Part shown: positions 1 to 10,966 of the stretch, piece by piece
Position numbering within the stretch: the stretch's first letter is position 1
Layout of the letters: each line of letters opens with the position of its first letter
Source of the DNA: Phellopilus nigrolimitatus
Taxonomy: Eukaryota; Basidiomycota; Agaricomycetes; Hymenochaetales; Hymenochaetaceae
Direction: 5' to 3'
Length of the DNA stretch: 17,228 bases
NCBI GenBank assembly: GCA_021029095.1
Contig: JAJOHG010000488.1
Coordinates: forward strand, 1-17,228
Made by a program: the position numbers and the translations under genes
Notes under the pieces: model-generated
The model's database searches: none
Told to the model about the DNA's origin: nothing
The model's input: the letters and a program-made list of their open reading frames with translations, nothing else

Positions 1-268
1 CTCCAGATCATGGGCGTCAAAAAGAATCCGCAATCGCCTATGTACACGCAGCTCGGTGTTATGACGAAGGGGACTGTCATCGAAGTGAACGTGTCCGAGC
101 TTGGCATGGTCACTACGGGCGGTAAGGTTGTATTTGGGAAGTATGCGCAGATCACGAATAACCCGGAGAATGATGGCTGTATAAACGCAGTTCTGTGTAA
201 GTCTTTGGTCCGTGCGAAAAGGGGTAAGTTGTATGTGCTGACTTTCTTTCGACCTGCCAGTGGTTTGA
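1..268 (+). CDS. NSA2: Ribosome biogenesis protein NSA2, C-terminal end (partial)
   Basis: This is the C-terminal part of NSA2, a nucleolar pre-60S assembly factor needed for 27S pre-rRNA processing. The frame is open from base 1 and shows the highly conserved tail: [15 protein letters not shown], then [16 protein letters not shown], then [14 protein letters not shown]. The exon ends at 196 and an intron runs 197-260 (GTAAGT donor, GTGCTGAC branch-like site, CCTGCCAG acceptor). The last exon, 261-268, supplies the rest of the family-typical ending LLV and a TGA stop. About 67 of the roughly 260 residues usual for the family are in the window. The bases CTCCAG at 1-6 could be the end of an upstream intron, so the first two residues are uncertain. 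The next gene on the same strand starts 183 bases after the stop. Confidence 0.95.
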
Positions 269-451
269 TTTACTTTACATTGTGCCTCGTATCTTTACTT
301 ACCCAGTTATGCTCAATTTTTCATGTGTCATTACTATACGCACCTGGACATGACCCGTCGCTTAGTAAGATTCCTCAATGTGTAAGGACACTGAACGGGT
401 CGAGCGAGATACAACGCTTCTTTACTCTGAACCACGACGACCGCCTCCGCT

Positions 452-1586
<1,135 letters not shown>

Positions 1587-2249
1587 CGAAGTTCCACTCT
1601 GCGCTTCTGTAAACCATGTGTATAGTCGCTGGTAAATGCTTGTGTATATGATGCACGTTTGGGATCAACTGAACTGAAGATATCAACCAACAGAGACCGG
1701 TTTTTTTATCATTCTTATCGTCCAATGCTTCGGGGGCGTATGAACGACATTCTACGGACAACAATGGCATTGTCAATTCATATTGAAATTACTCCAACTT
1801 ATACATCGACTTCTGCGCCCGAATCTTTCAGATAGGATTGGAAATGCTCAAGATCAGCAAATCTGGTCTTTGGTTGAATCCAGCCCAATGATCATTCGGT
1901 GCACTACGTCATCAAGTCAGCGTTGCTAAATTTTGTTTTAAATGCTGAGATCTCAATACTGAGTCCATGAGTGTCATATATTCAGTACCCTGGAAGCCAC
2001 GATGTTCTAATACCGCCGCCAGAACCTTCAAGAAAACGTTCCGCCGCGCAGTCTTTCACGCTTGTGACTCAGTCTGAACGGATGGTATACTCGCACATTG
2101 CACACGCTACGGGCTTGATTTAGGTTCCAGAACAAGTTCGCCGCTGATAAGAGAAGAAGGGCTTTAAAGTACAGATCTTTGGCTGAGAAGAGGGAGGCCA
2201 CACAACACACCATATTCGGTAGATCTCCATCTATATCAGGCTATATATC

Positions 2250-2289
2250 TTAGAGCACTGACTCATGTCTCAGATTTGAGATGCTCTAA
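2250..2289. repeat. Imperfect hairpin with nested stem
   Basis: The outer arms TTAGAGCA (2250-2257) and TGCTCTAA (2282-2289) are exact reverse complements. Between them, TCTCA and TGAGA form an inner 5-bp stem around the tetraloop GATT. The sequence could fold as a bulged hairpin in DNA or RNA. It lies in the gene-poor region and no function is assigned. Confidence 0.4.
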
Positions 2290-5255
2290 TCACGGCTATT
2301 CTAACAAGTAAAGAATTGATACGAATTGCTTCAAATTCAATTCTGCGGCAACTTAAAAGGCTTAGGAAAATGACGAATACGTACATTTAGTTAGTCCACC
2401 GTTCTTTAACCTTCTGTAATCTATCTTGATCGTACGAAAGGTCGTGGATACTTTTAAAATGATTTCGTCCAACCTCCGCTTGCAATTTTGCGATCGAACT
2501 TTACAGCCCATCTTTAGCCCATCTTTCCTCATACAAATCCTACGAGAATGTTTGAGTTGATTGCGGCAAGTAAAAGTCCGTCTGGCACACGTTAGAGCAT
2601 CGTGCGCAAGAACAGACTCACCTCTAAAAAATGTACGTGAAACATTCTACAAGGTCCATGACGCAGTCTTGAGCATCGTAGAATTCACTACACGTGGTAT
2701 TCAATTGAAACTGATACGGAGAACGAGTTCATAGGTCCGTGCACTGCAAACAACGCAGACTTCTGTGACATAGTAATTTCCGATAGATCGAATAGCTTTC
2801 GAACAGGATCTATAAAAGATGAGTACGCGAAGAGAGACATCTAATTGACAGCTGTAGACATCAATCAGCTCACACTTTCGGAAAGTATCTTTAAACGATA
2901 CAGACTTGGAAGCCGACTTCGAAGAACGTTGAATATACGTAGGACTTCGCCAAAGGAATTTCGAGGATGAAGATAGTTTGAGGATATATCGTTGTCAGAC
3001 CTGATGCATAAGCCATGGTTAGCATCAGGAAGGCCTTTAGCGTTGATCATAGCCTTTTCAAGCGCGACACAGTACGGCATATGTATCTTCCAGACCGTGA
3101 CTGCTATCAGGTTTGCAAATTATCAAAGGAGAGCTCGGAAAAGATACTCGTATAAAAGTCTGAGCTTCTTGTCCGCGGAGAAGAATAAGAGGAGTTCAAT
3201 CCGAGGACGAAGAGTGTCCAGAGGAGAAAACAATCGACAAGAATGATTCTTGATGAAACCTTGCTGTGAAGAATCGAACTTTGCGAAAGATTGCATCTCG
3301 AGATATGACGATAGATGTTGAAGCTTTTTTGTACATTAACCGGAGCACAATGAGATGTTCAGACTTGCAAGCTGAAGGTCAATGTACCTCCATTCAAGAA
3401 ACTGAAAAATCAAAATCGGCGAGGAATTTGCTTTTCACGAACAGGTGCGCGCGTTCAAAATATCGTTATTTGGTCTGCAATATTTTAATCTGCAAGACAA
3501 GGGTGTTTTGAAAAATAAAACTCGAAGACCATACCAATTGATGGATGGCATATAAAGGAAGGCTATTCCAAGAAAAGCTGAGACCTAAAATCAGGATTGC
3601 TCCAATGCAAGCGCACTAATACGAAACTCGCCGTAACAAATCTGCTTGTGGCCAGCAAAGCTTCATGTTTGGTCTTTCCCAACTTTACGCGAACACGGTA
3701 TAGGTTCCCGGACCTCAAGTAAAATAGTGAGTCAGCTGAAAGCGTATTGCTGGGAAAGTGCCGTGCATGGATACGTGAAAAGGATAACGGAGGGTAATGT
3801 GAGGGGAAGCGCTAAGACGTTTATACCCACTTACCTCACTCATCGTCCAGCTCACCAGTTCGCAAGCACAGTACTTCCGAGATCACTTCTCGTCGTACAT
3901 CCGATAAACCTTCTGAGAAAAGCGGTGAGTGAGCCTCTGTGAAGTAGAAGAGTTCTGCGCGACTCCACACATGACGGGAGTAATATGACTCAAGCTGGGA
4001 GTTCAGCTAAGTACGGCTCGACGAACCAGTTCTCAAGTTCGGAATTGTATCGAGCGCATGCACATAGATCATGAAGAGGCCGTCTTCCACCCACAGCCAC
4101 AAATAGAATGAATAGAGTAGCACAAACGCATCTTTATGCCCATCGAGTGGCGCGATAAAGAAGGCTGGACGATGGGATGATGGATTTATATTCCGGGAAA
4201 CACCTGATGCTGAGAGGATATTTGAGGAGAGCATGAGCTAGGCATTCAGATCTACGCTATAAGAGGCCCGCAGACCACATGCAGAAATACAAAATCTGCT
4301 TGCCGATAGAGGCTTCGATGCACAATAAGTAGGGCAACAACGCCAACGGAAAACGCATTTGATCCTGAGTAGATTATGTTCTCGGGAAAATTGGATCTAT
4401 GAGGAAGTCTTGCACGTCCCACAGCCCTGGTCTGAGGTAACCCGGAGAGGTCAACACCCTCATCGAAACCGAGTAACTTTAACCTCAGTGCCTAGACGGG
4501 ATGCCGGCATGTCCCCGAACTTCGTAAAGCATAGGAGCAACGCAGCTGCCTCTTCTAGCATTGCTCATTGGCTCGAGCACGTAGAAAAAAAGAAGAAAAG
4601 CGGTGGATAGAAGAAGTGCGGGAAAAGAACGCAGACAACAGGAAGCCCTAGATCTCGCCTGTGATTTGTAGTCGATATTAGCCGTTGCCTTGAGGGGCGA
4701 GCTTCGACAGCAGGGAAACTTGAAAAGACCGGCTACCTCCCTCAACCGACATGATGTGGAGGGGGCGTCGGCGAGTAGGGAATCCCATCTTTTCTAAGGG
4801 TTGCGGCTCTCCATTCGATTGGTGCACACAATTCTCCAAATCAGAAAAGGGGTGCGTGAAAGAGGTGCGCGAAAGTAGTCAGTAAGACCCCGCGACATCT
4901 AGTTCGAGAAAATCTCTTGTGAGGAGTATGAAACCCGATTTTAAGCTGCCTCCGAGAGTCAAAGAAAGCTCCAACCGACAGACACCTGGCTCAGCTGAAA
5001 CAGAGACGCCACGTCGAGGATACTGGAGACGATGAGTAGAAATGTTCCAGAGATCTAGCGAGTACGGGTGAGCAATCGGAGTTCTTCATTTATAAACAGA
5101 TACTTGTCGCAAGATGCCAGCGAATCATGAGTGCTGAGAGCTGAGTACGGAACAAGCTGTTTCCGATATCCAATGATGGCATAAAGCTGACGGAAATATA
5201 TGCAGGAGAAGTCTTCATGGAGAGTTTCATCAAGGCGAAGCTGACGGCGGACATA

Positions 5256-5297
5256 TGCTTAGTAATAATAATTGTTACGATTCATTATTACTAAGCA
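5256..5297. repeat. 14-bp perfect inverted repeat (AT-rich hairpin)
   Basis: The left arm TGCTTAGTAATAAT (5256-5269) is the exact reverse complement of the right arm ATTATTACTAAGCA (5284-5297). The spacer is 14 bases. The arms are AT-rich and the element sits in the middle of the convergent gene desert. It could be a cruciform, the remnant of a small MITE-like element, or an RNA stem-loop. I saw no flanking target-site duplication and no second copy in the window. Confidence 0.6.
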
Positions 5298-7116
5298 CGT
5301 ATACTTCCTTCACACCGTCACACAACTACTTATTCGCATAAAAACGCGAGTAGAAGTTTGCCTGGGCGGGACGCTGACTTAACATTTCAAAGCCGCGCAT
5401 GTGGTTTTAGACTTAACGCGCTTTCACTGCGAACTTGATCTTTTCATAATTGTGGAATTGCCTCATCAGCGTGTGCGTCTGACGAGACACAAATGAAACG
5501 ACCATATCGCAGGAACATAGCTCAGCTAGTACATTCTTGCTTGAGTCAAGCTACACACTCTCGCTCAGGTTACATTAACTGCCTAAGGATCTTCTATATG
5601 CTGCACGTCCTTGGTTTATTCCGATAGGAGAACAAGTTCAGTTCTTTAATGAAAATAGGCCAGATTGCACCTCCACATTCGGTCTGAGTAATATGAACCA
5701 TTATGTGCAGAGACTTGGGAGTCTTCAACCTTTTCCAACAGAGCATATACTTTTAGCTGTCAAAGAGGAAATAGAACACAACTTCTGGACGCTCTATAAT
5801 GCTGAAGTCCCCTTTTCTTATAAAAAGATCACTGTGGAACCATTGAGCCAGGCTCCATATATGAAGATTGGACACTCTCGGATTCGCTTTGTAATAATTT
5901 TGAAGTTTGTCTGCTTATGTATGCAGGCATAATGTATCCTTTCTGGGCATCTGAAGAGGTGCTGCTTATATAACAAAGGATAAATGGTTGAAAGTCGGCG
6001 TCCGAAGACGTTGGTTCGGTTTTTACAAGGGCCTATCTCCTGGGCCTTGAAGCTATGTGAGCGTGATGTTTCTTCGCCATTCTTGTACAATGTTATCTAG
6101 GAGCTCGCGATATAAGTTCGTCAAAAGCAAGGCGGAAGTAGCCAAGAAGTCCGTAAGCAAGTGAATATAAGATTAGGTAAGCTATCTGATTAGCCGACAT
6201 TTCCCCATTCCCGTTGATTCATTTCCTTTCCGAAAATCAGTCAAAACCAAACACAATTAAACGCTTTAGCGAAGATCTTCGCCAACGACTGCGTACCTGG
6301 GCGCCGGTAAAGTTAGTACGATTGCCGGGATGGAAGTTGTCGGAGAAAAGGTTTTTACGCAAGAATCGTCAAGTAAGGAAGGGTTTCGAGCAGAAAACAG
6401 TACATGGCAAACGATTGACAAAAGACGGGAAAACGAATAAAATAAAAAAGGCAGCGAGTCAAAGAGAAACGCGCTCCTGTATTGTAACAAACAAGGAAAG
6501 CCCGCTATGACCGTCTCGGAGCTTTAAACAGCCAAAGGGTCAGCCGAGAGGGTTTATTGTCAGAATGAAAATTAGGTTTGGCTTCCCAGATTGCCAACTG
6601 TAGATTTGAATTTTAGATTTAGCCTGCAAATCTCAAAAGGGTTTAGTTCCCGATATAGCATCCTCAGGTGGCGTCCCTCCTTTTTTCTCTTCTCTCTTTC
6701 TTTCTTTTCGTCAGGTTTGCGCACAATGACCACTTCCCGACATGAGAGCAAAGTAGAATTCAGCATTATAAACCCTGCTTTCGGGCCTACATCGCTGTGG
6801 TGATATCCCTTACTTCCGGTTGTTCTTAGAGGTATGCAGCGTGATGCCCGGACCAAAGAATTTTCTAGCAGCGCATGCTTGATTAAATTCGATCGGGAAA
6901 ACGATCGTTGCAATTGGCCGTTGAACAAAGTATACGATGAGAGACCTAATTGTTACGAGTATACAGTTTATACATTCTGCAAGGTGTCAAGGCATCGAAC
7001 AGGCAAGGAGCAAAAGTGAAGGATAGCAGTCAGCAGGTCAATGTCGCAGGAAAGTCTGTAATGGATTCAGTGTCATGATAACTAAGTAGCTGTATACACA
7101 AACTGGGAGAGTAAAT

Positions 7117-7146
7117 GGGGGGAGAAGGGGTGGGGTACATCTGGGG
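7117..7146 (+). other. G-quadruplex-type motif downstream of the WOPR gene
   Basis: Four G-runs of 6, 4, 4 and 4 bases (7117-7122, 7127-7130, 7132-7135, 7143-7146) are separated by spacers of 4, 1 and 7 bases. This fits the usual G3+N1-7 rule for an intramolecular quadruplex. The motif lies about 100 bases past the stop of the - strand WOPR gene, so the G-rich strand is the template strand for that gene and any RNA through it would be C-rich. Confidence 0.6.
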
Positions 7147-7243
7147 AGAAGGCGTAGGCAAAATCCAGGGGCGAGTCTGGAAGACACTTCGCTGCAATTT
7201 TTTTCTTCTCCACTGGGCCCTGACGTAAGGGGTCGCGCACCGC

Positions 7244-8591
7244 TTACAACAATCGGAACGACCGGAGGATCTCGTCGTCCGCGGGCTCTCGGCGATTCAC
7301 CGACTGGCCTGCGCGAAGATGCTCCAGCGGTACGAGGCGCGGGCCCGCGCTGCTGTGCACCGAAGTCGATGCCGCGGTTATGGATAGCATAGGCCTTGGG
7401 CCCGCCATTTCCTCACCAATAGGCGATGAAAGAGAAGACATCGAAGAGGGGGATGGCGATGGCGGTGGACCATGTGCGGAGCTCCGATACGGCCCTTGGG
7501 AAGGTAAGAATAAAGGGGCCAGTGCCCCTGCTTCGCTGTCCGTTCGTGGAGGCGACGCATGGAAGACGGAATACAAATGTGAGGAGGAAGCGGCAGCTGC
7601 ATGGGGATGAGCGACAGGACTAGGTGGGAAAGGGGCATAGCGCGGATGCACCGAGAGGGGGGTGAGTGACTGCGACTGCGACTGGTCACGATCGGATGAC
7701 TGCGAGCTTTGCGAGGCTGTCGAGTCCCTCCGCGGTGCATGCATCCGCTGCACTTCGTTTGGGTAAGGGTCACGAGCGCCGCGCTCATTTTTCTTGTTAG
7801 CGCCGACATTACTCGAACGCGCACGCTGGTAACACTCATGTGGTACATGCAAGCCCGAGAGTACACGAATTTCGTCCACGGTGTGCAGCTTTTCGAGGGA
7901 GTCCTCAGTATAGTACGCATCTAAAATCATATCCATAAGCATCGCCGCTGGCATCGGGAAAAGGTGTGCATACTCATGTGCCATTTCTTGAGGCTGGTGC
8001 CGTTATTTACCCAGGCAGAATATGTCTGCTTCACGAGGGGCTGTCGGCGCGAAGGCTGAATTGGGTACGAAGTAGAAGGATAAGATTCTCGATGCCGTCT
8101 ATAGGATTGTGAGAGCATGGTCAGCTTTGCGGTTGGGAGTGAGAAAAGCCAGAGATGCCCGCCTGAGCATCCGGCTCCTTTCAGCGGCCTGAGCTTCGTT
8201 GGTGTCCCAATCCTTCTCGACATAAAGCAAGAAGTCCTAGCAACGCGATCAGAGCGAAGTAATGCGGCGGTGGGAGATTGAATTCAAATATACGTTAGCG
8301 CTTACACGCTGTCGGCGAAATTTAGCAAACACTCACGTCACGGACGCGAGAGGGGTGCCAGTGCCGGCCCTCGGTGAAGCGCTCCATACCAGCGCCGGTC
8401 GCGTCTGAAGCAGGGGAACGCTCCTCCCAGACGTAGACACAACCGGAGCGAAGAGCGGCGCGATCTGCAGCGTCAAGACGGCGGGTGACCATGGGGAGAA
8501 TGCCGCAGGCGACGGCGTGGAAGAGAACGTTGGCGTCGCGGGTCGAGCGAACGCGGACGCCGGTAATTGTCGGACGCTGGCTGGGTCTCAT
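7244..8591 (-). CDS. WOPR-domain transcription factor (Gti1/Pac2/Wor1 family)
   Basis: WOPR proteins are fungus-specific nuclear DNA-binding regulators of cell-type switching, dimorphism, mating and pathogenic development (Wor1, Ryp1, Gti1, Pac2, Sge1). The model has four exons: 8591-8337, 8236-8163, 8098-7974 and 7920-7244, about 376 residues. The first WOPR half (about 8-95) shows VRVRSTRDANVLFHAV, ILPMVTRRLD, RSGCVYVWEER, GMERFTEGRHW and PSRVRD, joined to DFLLYVEKD. The second half (about 130-185) shows LVKQTYSAWV and KKWHMNAYYTEDSLEKLHTV, followed by LSGLHVP. The C-terminus is low in complexity (Ser/Pro/Gln-rich, including DQSQSQS). Intron 1 (100 bases, GTGAGT...GCTAG) and intron 3 (53 bases, GTATGC...TTTAG) are canonical. 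Between them the frame must shift by one. I place a GC-AG intron at 8162-8099, which has a clear CTGAC branch site and CCTATAG acceptor but an atypical GCGGGC donor; a one-base insertion error is the alternative. The family is secure and the exon 2/3 junction is not. Confidence 0.9.
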
Positions 8592-10256
8592 CTGGGAGTT
8601 CTTTGCGGACGACGTCGTGAAGAACGATATGGGCGAGTAAGCTGGGGAGAAGACGGAGGTTTAAGACAAAGCGGAAGCGAAACGGAGAGCAAGCGAGCTG
8701 GAGACAAAAGAGGTAAAATTCGAAGTGCGTATGCGCATGCAGCTAGTCGCGGCGGCGGACCTGGGTACTTATAGCGATCACAAATAAGCGAGAGGAGAAT
8801 TAGGGCCGAGGACTGGTAATAAATCGCGCAGGCCGAAGATCGAAGATGGCAAGCGACAGACCTTGTATTCTGTTCAGGGACCAGGACGGCATTGGCTACT
8901 ACTGTGTGCTTGACGGGCTGGAAGTGACTGTATGCACCTATATGCGTCTCACGTCGATGTCGTTGCGCGTCTCCGAGTCGTCCACCGTCAATCAAGGTTT
9001 CATTCGAGAGTTGGCAGTTGAACGACCACCTAAAGCTTCTATGCTTTCCGTTCTCTAGGTTCCCCCTTCTTCTTCTCCGCATTCTGGTGGAACACTCGCA
9101 TGTGCAAGCTGACGAGAACTTGGGAAGTCGGGGCTCACATCACGATCCGAACAGCACCTCGCCACCTTTGCTCGACCAGTAAAGTCCCACGTATATCCAC
9201 ATCCATGATCTATTCTCCGCACAAAGAGAATAAGAACAGAAAAAAGAAACGAGCATAGCAACTCCATTATCCAGGTGCGGTCTCGGCGCCGGCGCGGCAC
9301 TGGCAGTTGGCGTTTTTCACTTCGGGTCGAGTTCGAATTGGGGTTGCGGTCGTGTCAGGAAAGTCATCAGCGATCCAGCGCCCGCAAGCGACCCTTCTTC
9401 GTACGTCGTGCTCGACACGATATGCCACAGTCGATGATCCAAAAGGCTGATCGTTGCCATCTCCGAGCACCGCTCTGGCCCACTCAAAAGTCTTTTCCTT
9501 CTGCCCGTTTCGAGGCTTGATCAACGATCTCAGATTCGACGATTTGCGCCGCGGCGCCGGCGTGGCCAACAAGAGCAAACCGGGCATCAGGCTGCACGCA
9601 TCGTCCGGTGAACAGCTTGGAGGCTGGGGACAAGACCGTGCTGGTCATTTGGCATCTGGCGAGTCCAAAAACGATAGGTTTGCAGCTTCTCCGGAGCAAG
9701 GGCATCAGCTGTCGTGATACATCACCAAGATCCCGCGCACAGAAAGCGCAGCTCTGACAGCGCGCAGACACAGACACTTTCCTTTTGGGCCGAGCACAAT
9801 GTCGTCTCTGCGAACCATCTCTGCTGCCAGGCTGTAAAAACATCATCTGCGCGGGCGTGAAGGCTTTCCGGGAAGTAGCTCGATTGCCCGGTCACGTCGA
9901 GATCCGCCTTCCTTACCACATCCGAGTTTTCTGTCAGACCGAGCGGACATCACTCTCGCTATTACCTTCTTTCTAAAACTGCGAAATGCCTTGTCCTGAC
10001 GTCCATCGTGCTGGCAGTTCTCGTTTCTCCGTTCATTTACAACAAGAGCAGGCTCTGGACGTCTTCTAAGTCTGGCTCGTCGACCGGCGCATCATTCCCG
10101 CGCGGTTCCCAAGTCCAAGTTCTCCGGAAAATTTCGTGGATTCTGACGTCCCCGGACATCACTACTATCAAAAAGCATTATTTCGAGACCGCGAGAACAA
10201 TCACTTTAACGATAAAAGCCTCCTAAAGGCACCTCGGAGAACAAAGCGCATCTAAC
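8592..10256. other. Proximal upstream region of the WOPR gene
   Basis: No gene is recognised here. The part next to the WOPR ATG should be its leader and core promoter. A 164-codon - strand frame (ATG at 9082) ends in a TGA that overlaps the WOPR ATG as ATGA. A 70-codon + strand frame starts at 8846 in good start context (AAGATGG). From about 9270 to 9850 the sequence is GC-richer and carries overlapping - strand frames of 106 and 120 codons without a known domain, plus two copies of CGGCGCCGGCG (9284-9294 and 9552-9562). TGACGTCC occurs at 9997 and 10144, and CGGACATCACT occurs at about 9944 and at 10153. Confidence 0.5.
8766..8773 (-). promoter_or_regulatory. Putative TATA box of the WOPR gene
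   Basis: On the - strand the sequence reads CGCTATAAGTACCC, with TATAAGTA at 8773-8766, about 175 bases upstream of the ATG at 8591. The position suits a core promoter with a leader of roughly 140-150 bases. Distal start sites further upstream are possible in this long intergenic region. Confidence 0.45.
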
Positions 10257-10966
10257 ATGGAATCGACACGGAATGACCCTTTTAGTTCCCTCGACGACTC
10301 ATGTATTCCTTGCGCGACGTATCCGAAGCTGTCATTTATTAGCCCGAGCCCGCCTCTTCGTCTCTCTTCATTACTTTCATTATGTATTCCCACCCAACTT
10401 CTTCCTACGTGGTCGCCGGCTTTATCGAGTCGCGTTATCTTTCGTACGCGCCGACTTCTTCGGTAAGTTCATTTGTCTAAATTTAACTTTTCTTACGCAC
10501 ACGTAGGTCTGCGACGGGCCTTTCTGTGATTGTTTATAGTCAACGGACTCTGTCCGCTATTTCCGTTATGTTACCTTTGGCAGCCCTACCGTTTTCTCTT
10601 GTTACCCACGCACTCCTTTTGGAAGCTCGCGTCTTCCGCGGCTGGTGCAGCAAGTCCGACTCTCGCACAGCTCCGGATCCCGGAGCACAGGTCTTGGAAA
10701 TTAATGCGTTAGAATCGGCTTACTTCTGGACAAGCGACATGGACGACAGCTGTAGTGTTTATCCTCGTCTTTTTCGCTCTTCTCTCCCTCCCCGCGTCCG
10801 ACTTCAAACGCTGCCGCCGTGCATGACTTTTCACGAATCGATACATGCTCATGAAAATGAAGAGTACGGTAAGCAACGCTGGCCACTCTTGTCTTCTGTC
10901 GTGCCCTGCTATCTGTTTTGTCCGTCCAGGCTAACCATGGAGGTCTATTACTTACCTCTTTGTTGA
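10257..10966 (+). CDS. Hypothetical spliced ORF, no known family
   Basis: I do not recognise this protein and its reality is uncertain. An ATG in good context (CTAACATGGA) starts a frame at 10257. A textbook short intron follows at 10463-10506 (44 bases, GTAAGT donor, CGTAG acceptor). Splicing joins the first 69 codons in frame to a second open stretch that runs to a TGA at 10964-10966. A further intron-like segment at 10869-10929 (GTAAGC...TCCAG) would instead end the protein just after it, with a TAA at 10932-10934. The product would be about 190 or 220 residues. It has Ser/Pro/Leu-rich N-terminal sequence and a hydrophobic stretch in exon 2 (VMLPLAALPFSLVTHALLL) that could be a membrane segment. 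The sense strand is pyrimidine-rich, which lowers stop-codon frequency and makes a chance ORF more likely. It could also be a spliced non-coding RNA divergent from the WOPR gene. Confidence 0.3.

Larger units (their letters stand above)
1587..7243. other. 5.7 kb gene-poor region between convergent genes
   Basis: No gene is recognised between the CWC24 stop and the WOPR-gene stop. Open frames here are short (about 60-118 codons), many lack an ATG, and none shows a known domain or joins convincingly to another across splice signals. By eye the region is less GC-rich than the flanking genes. CpG is not obviously depleted, so RIP-like mutation is not suggested. I see no long terminal repeats, transposase or reverse-transcriptase motifs, tRNA, or long tandem repeats. 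Listed separately are a 14-bp inverted repeat near 5256, an 8-bp-arm hairpin near 2250 and a G-run cluster near 7117. The longest ATG-started frame of note, 5693-5932 (79 codons), lies in AT-rich sequence and looks like chance. Confidence 0.6.

Noticed and set aside
3266..3300. ATCGAACTTTGCG, checked as a possible tRNA T-loop; similar TTCGAAC words near 640, 2799 and 11005 were also checked
   Set aside because: No matching acceptor, D or anticodon stems could be placed around any of them.
5693..5932. 79-codon ATG-started ORF in the 3' desert
   Set aside because: AT-rich surroundings, no recognisable domain, no neighbouring exon in frame; compatible with chance.
1587..7243. RIP-mutated transposon graveyard
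   Set aside because: CpG dinucleotides remain common and I found no transposon protein motifs or long terminal repeats, so this reading has no positive support by eye.
7669..7692. GACTGC tandem repeat
   Set aside because: It is coding sequence of the WOPR protein's Gln/Ser-rich tail (DQSQSQS), a normal low-complexity feature.
8846..9058. 70-codon + strand ORF with a good start context near the WOPR promoter
   Set aside because: Short, no known motif, no splice partner, and placed where the WOPR core promoter should be. Noted only as part of the upstream region.
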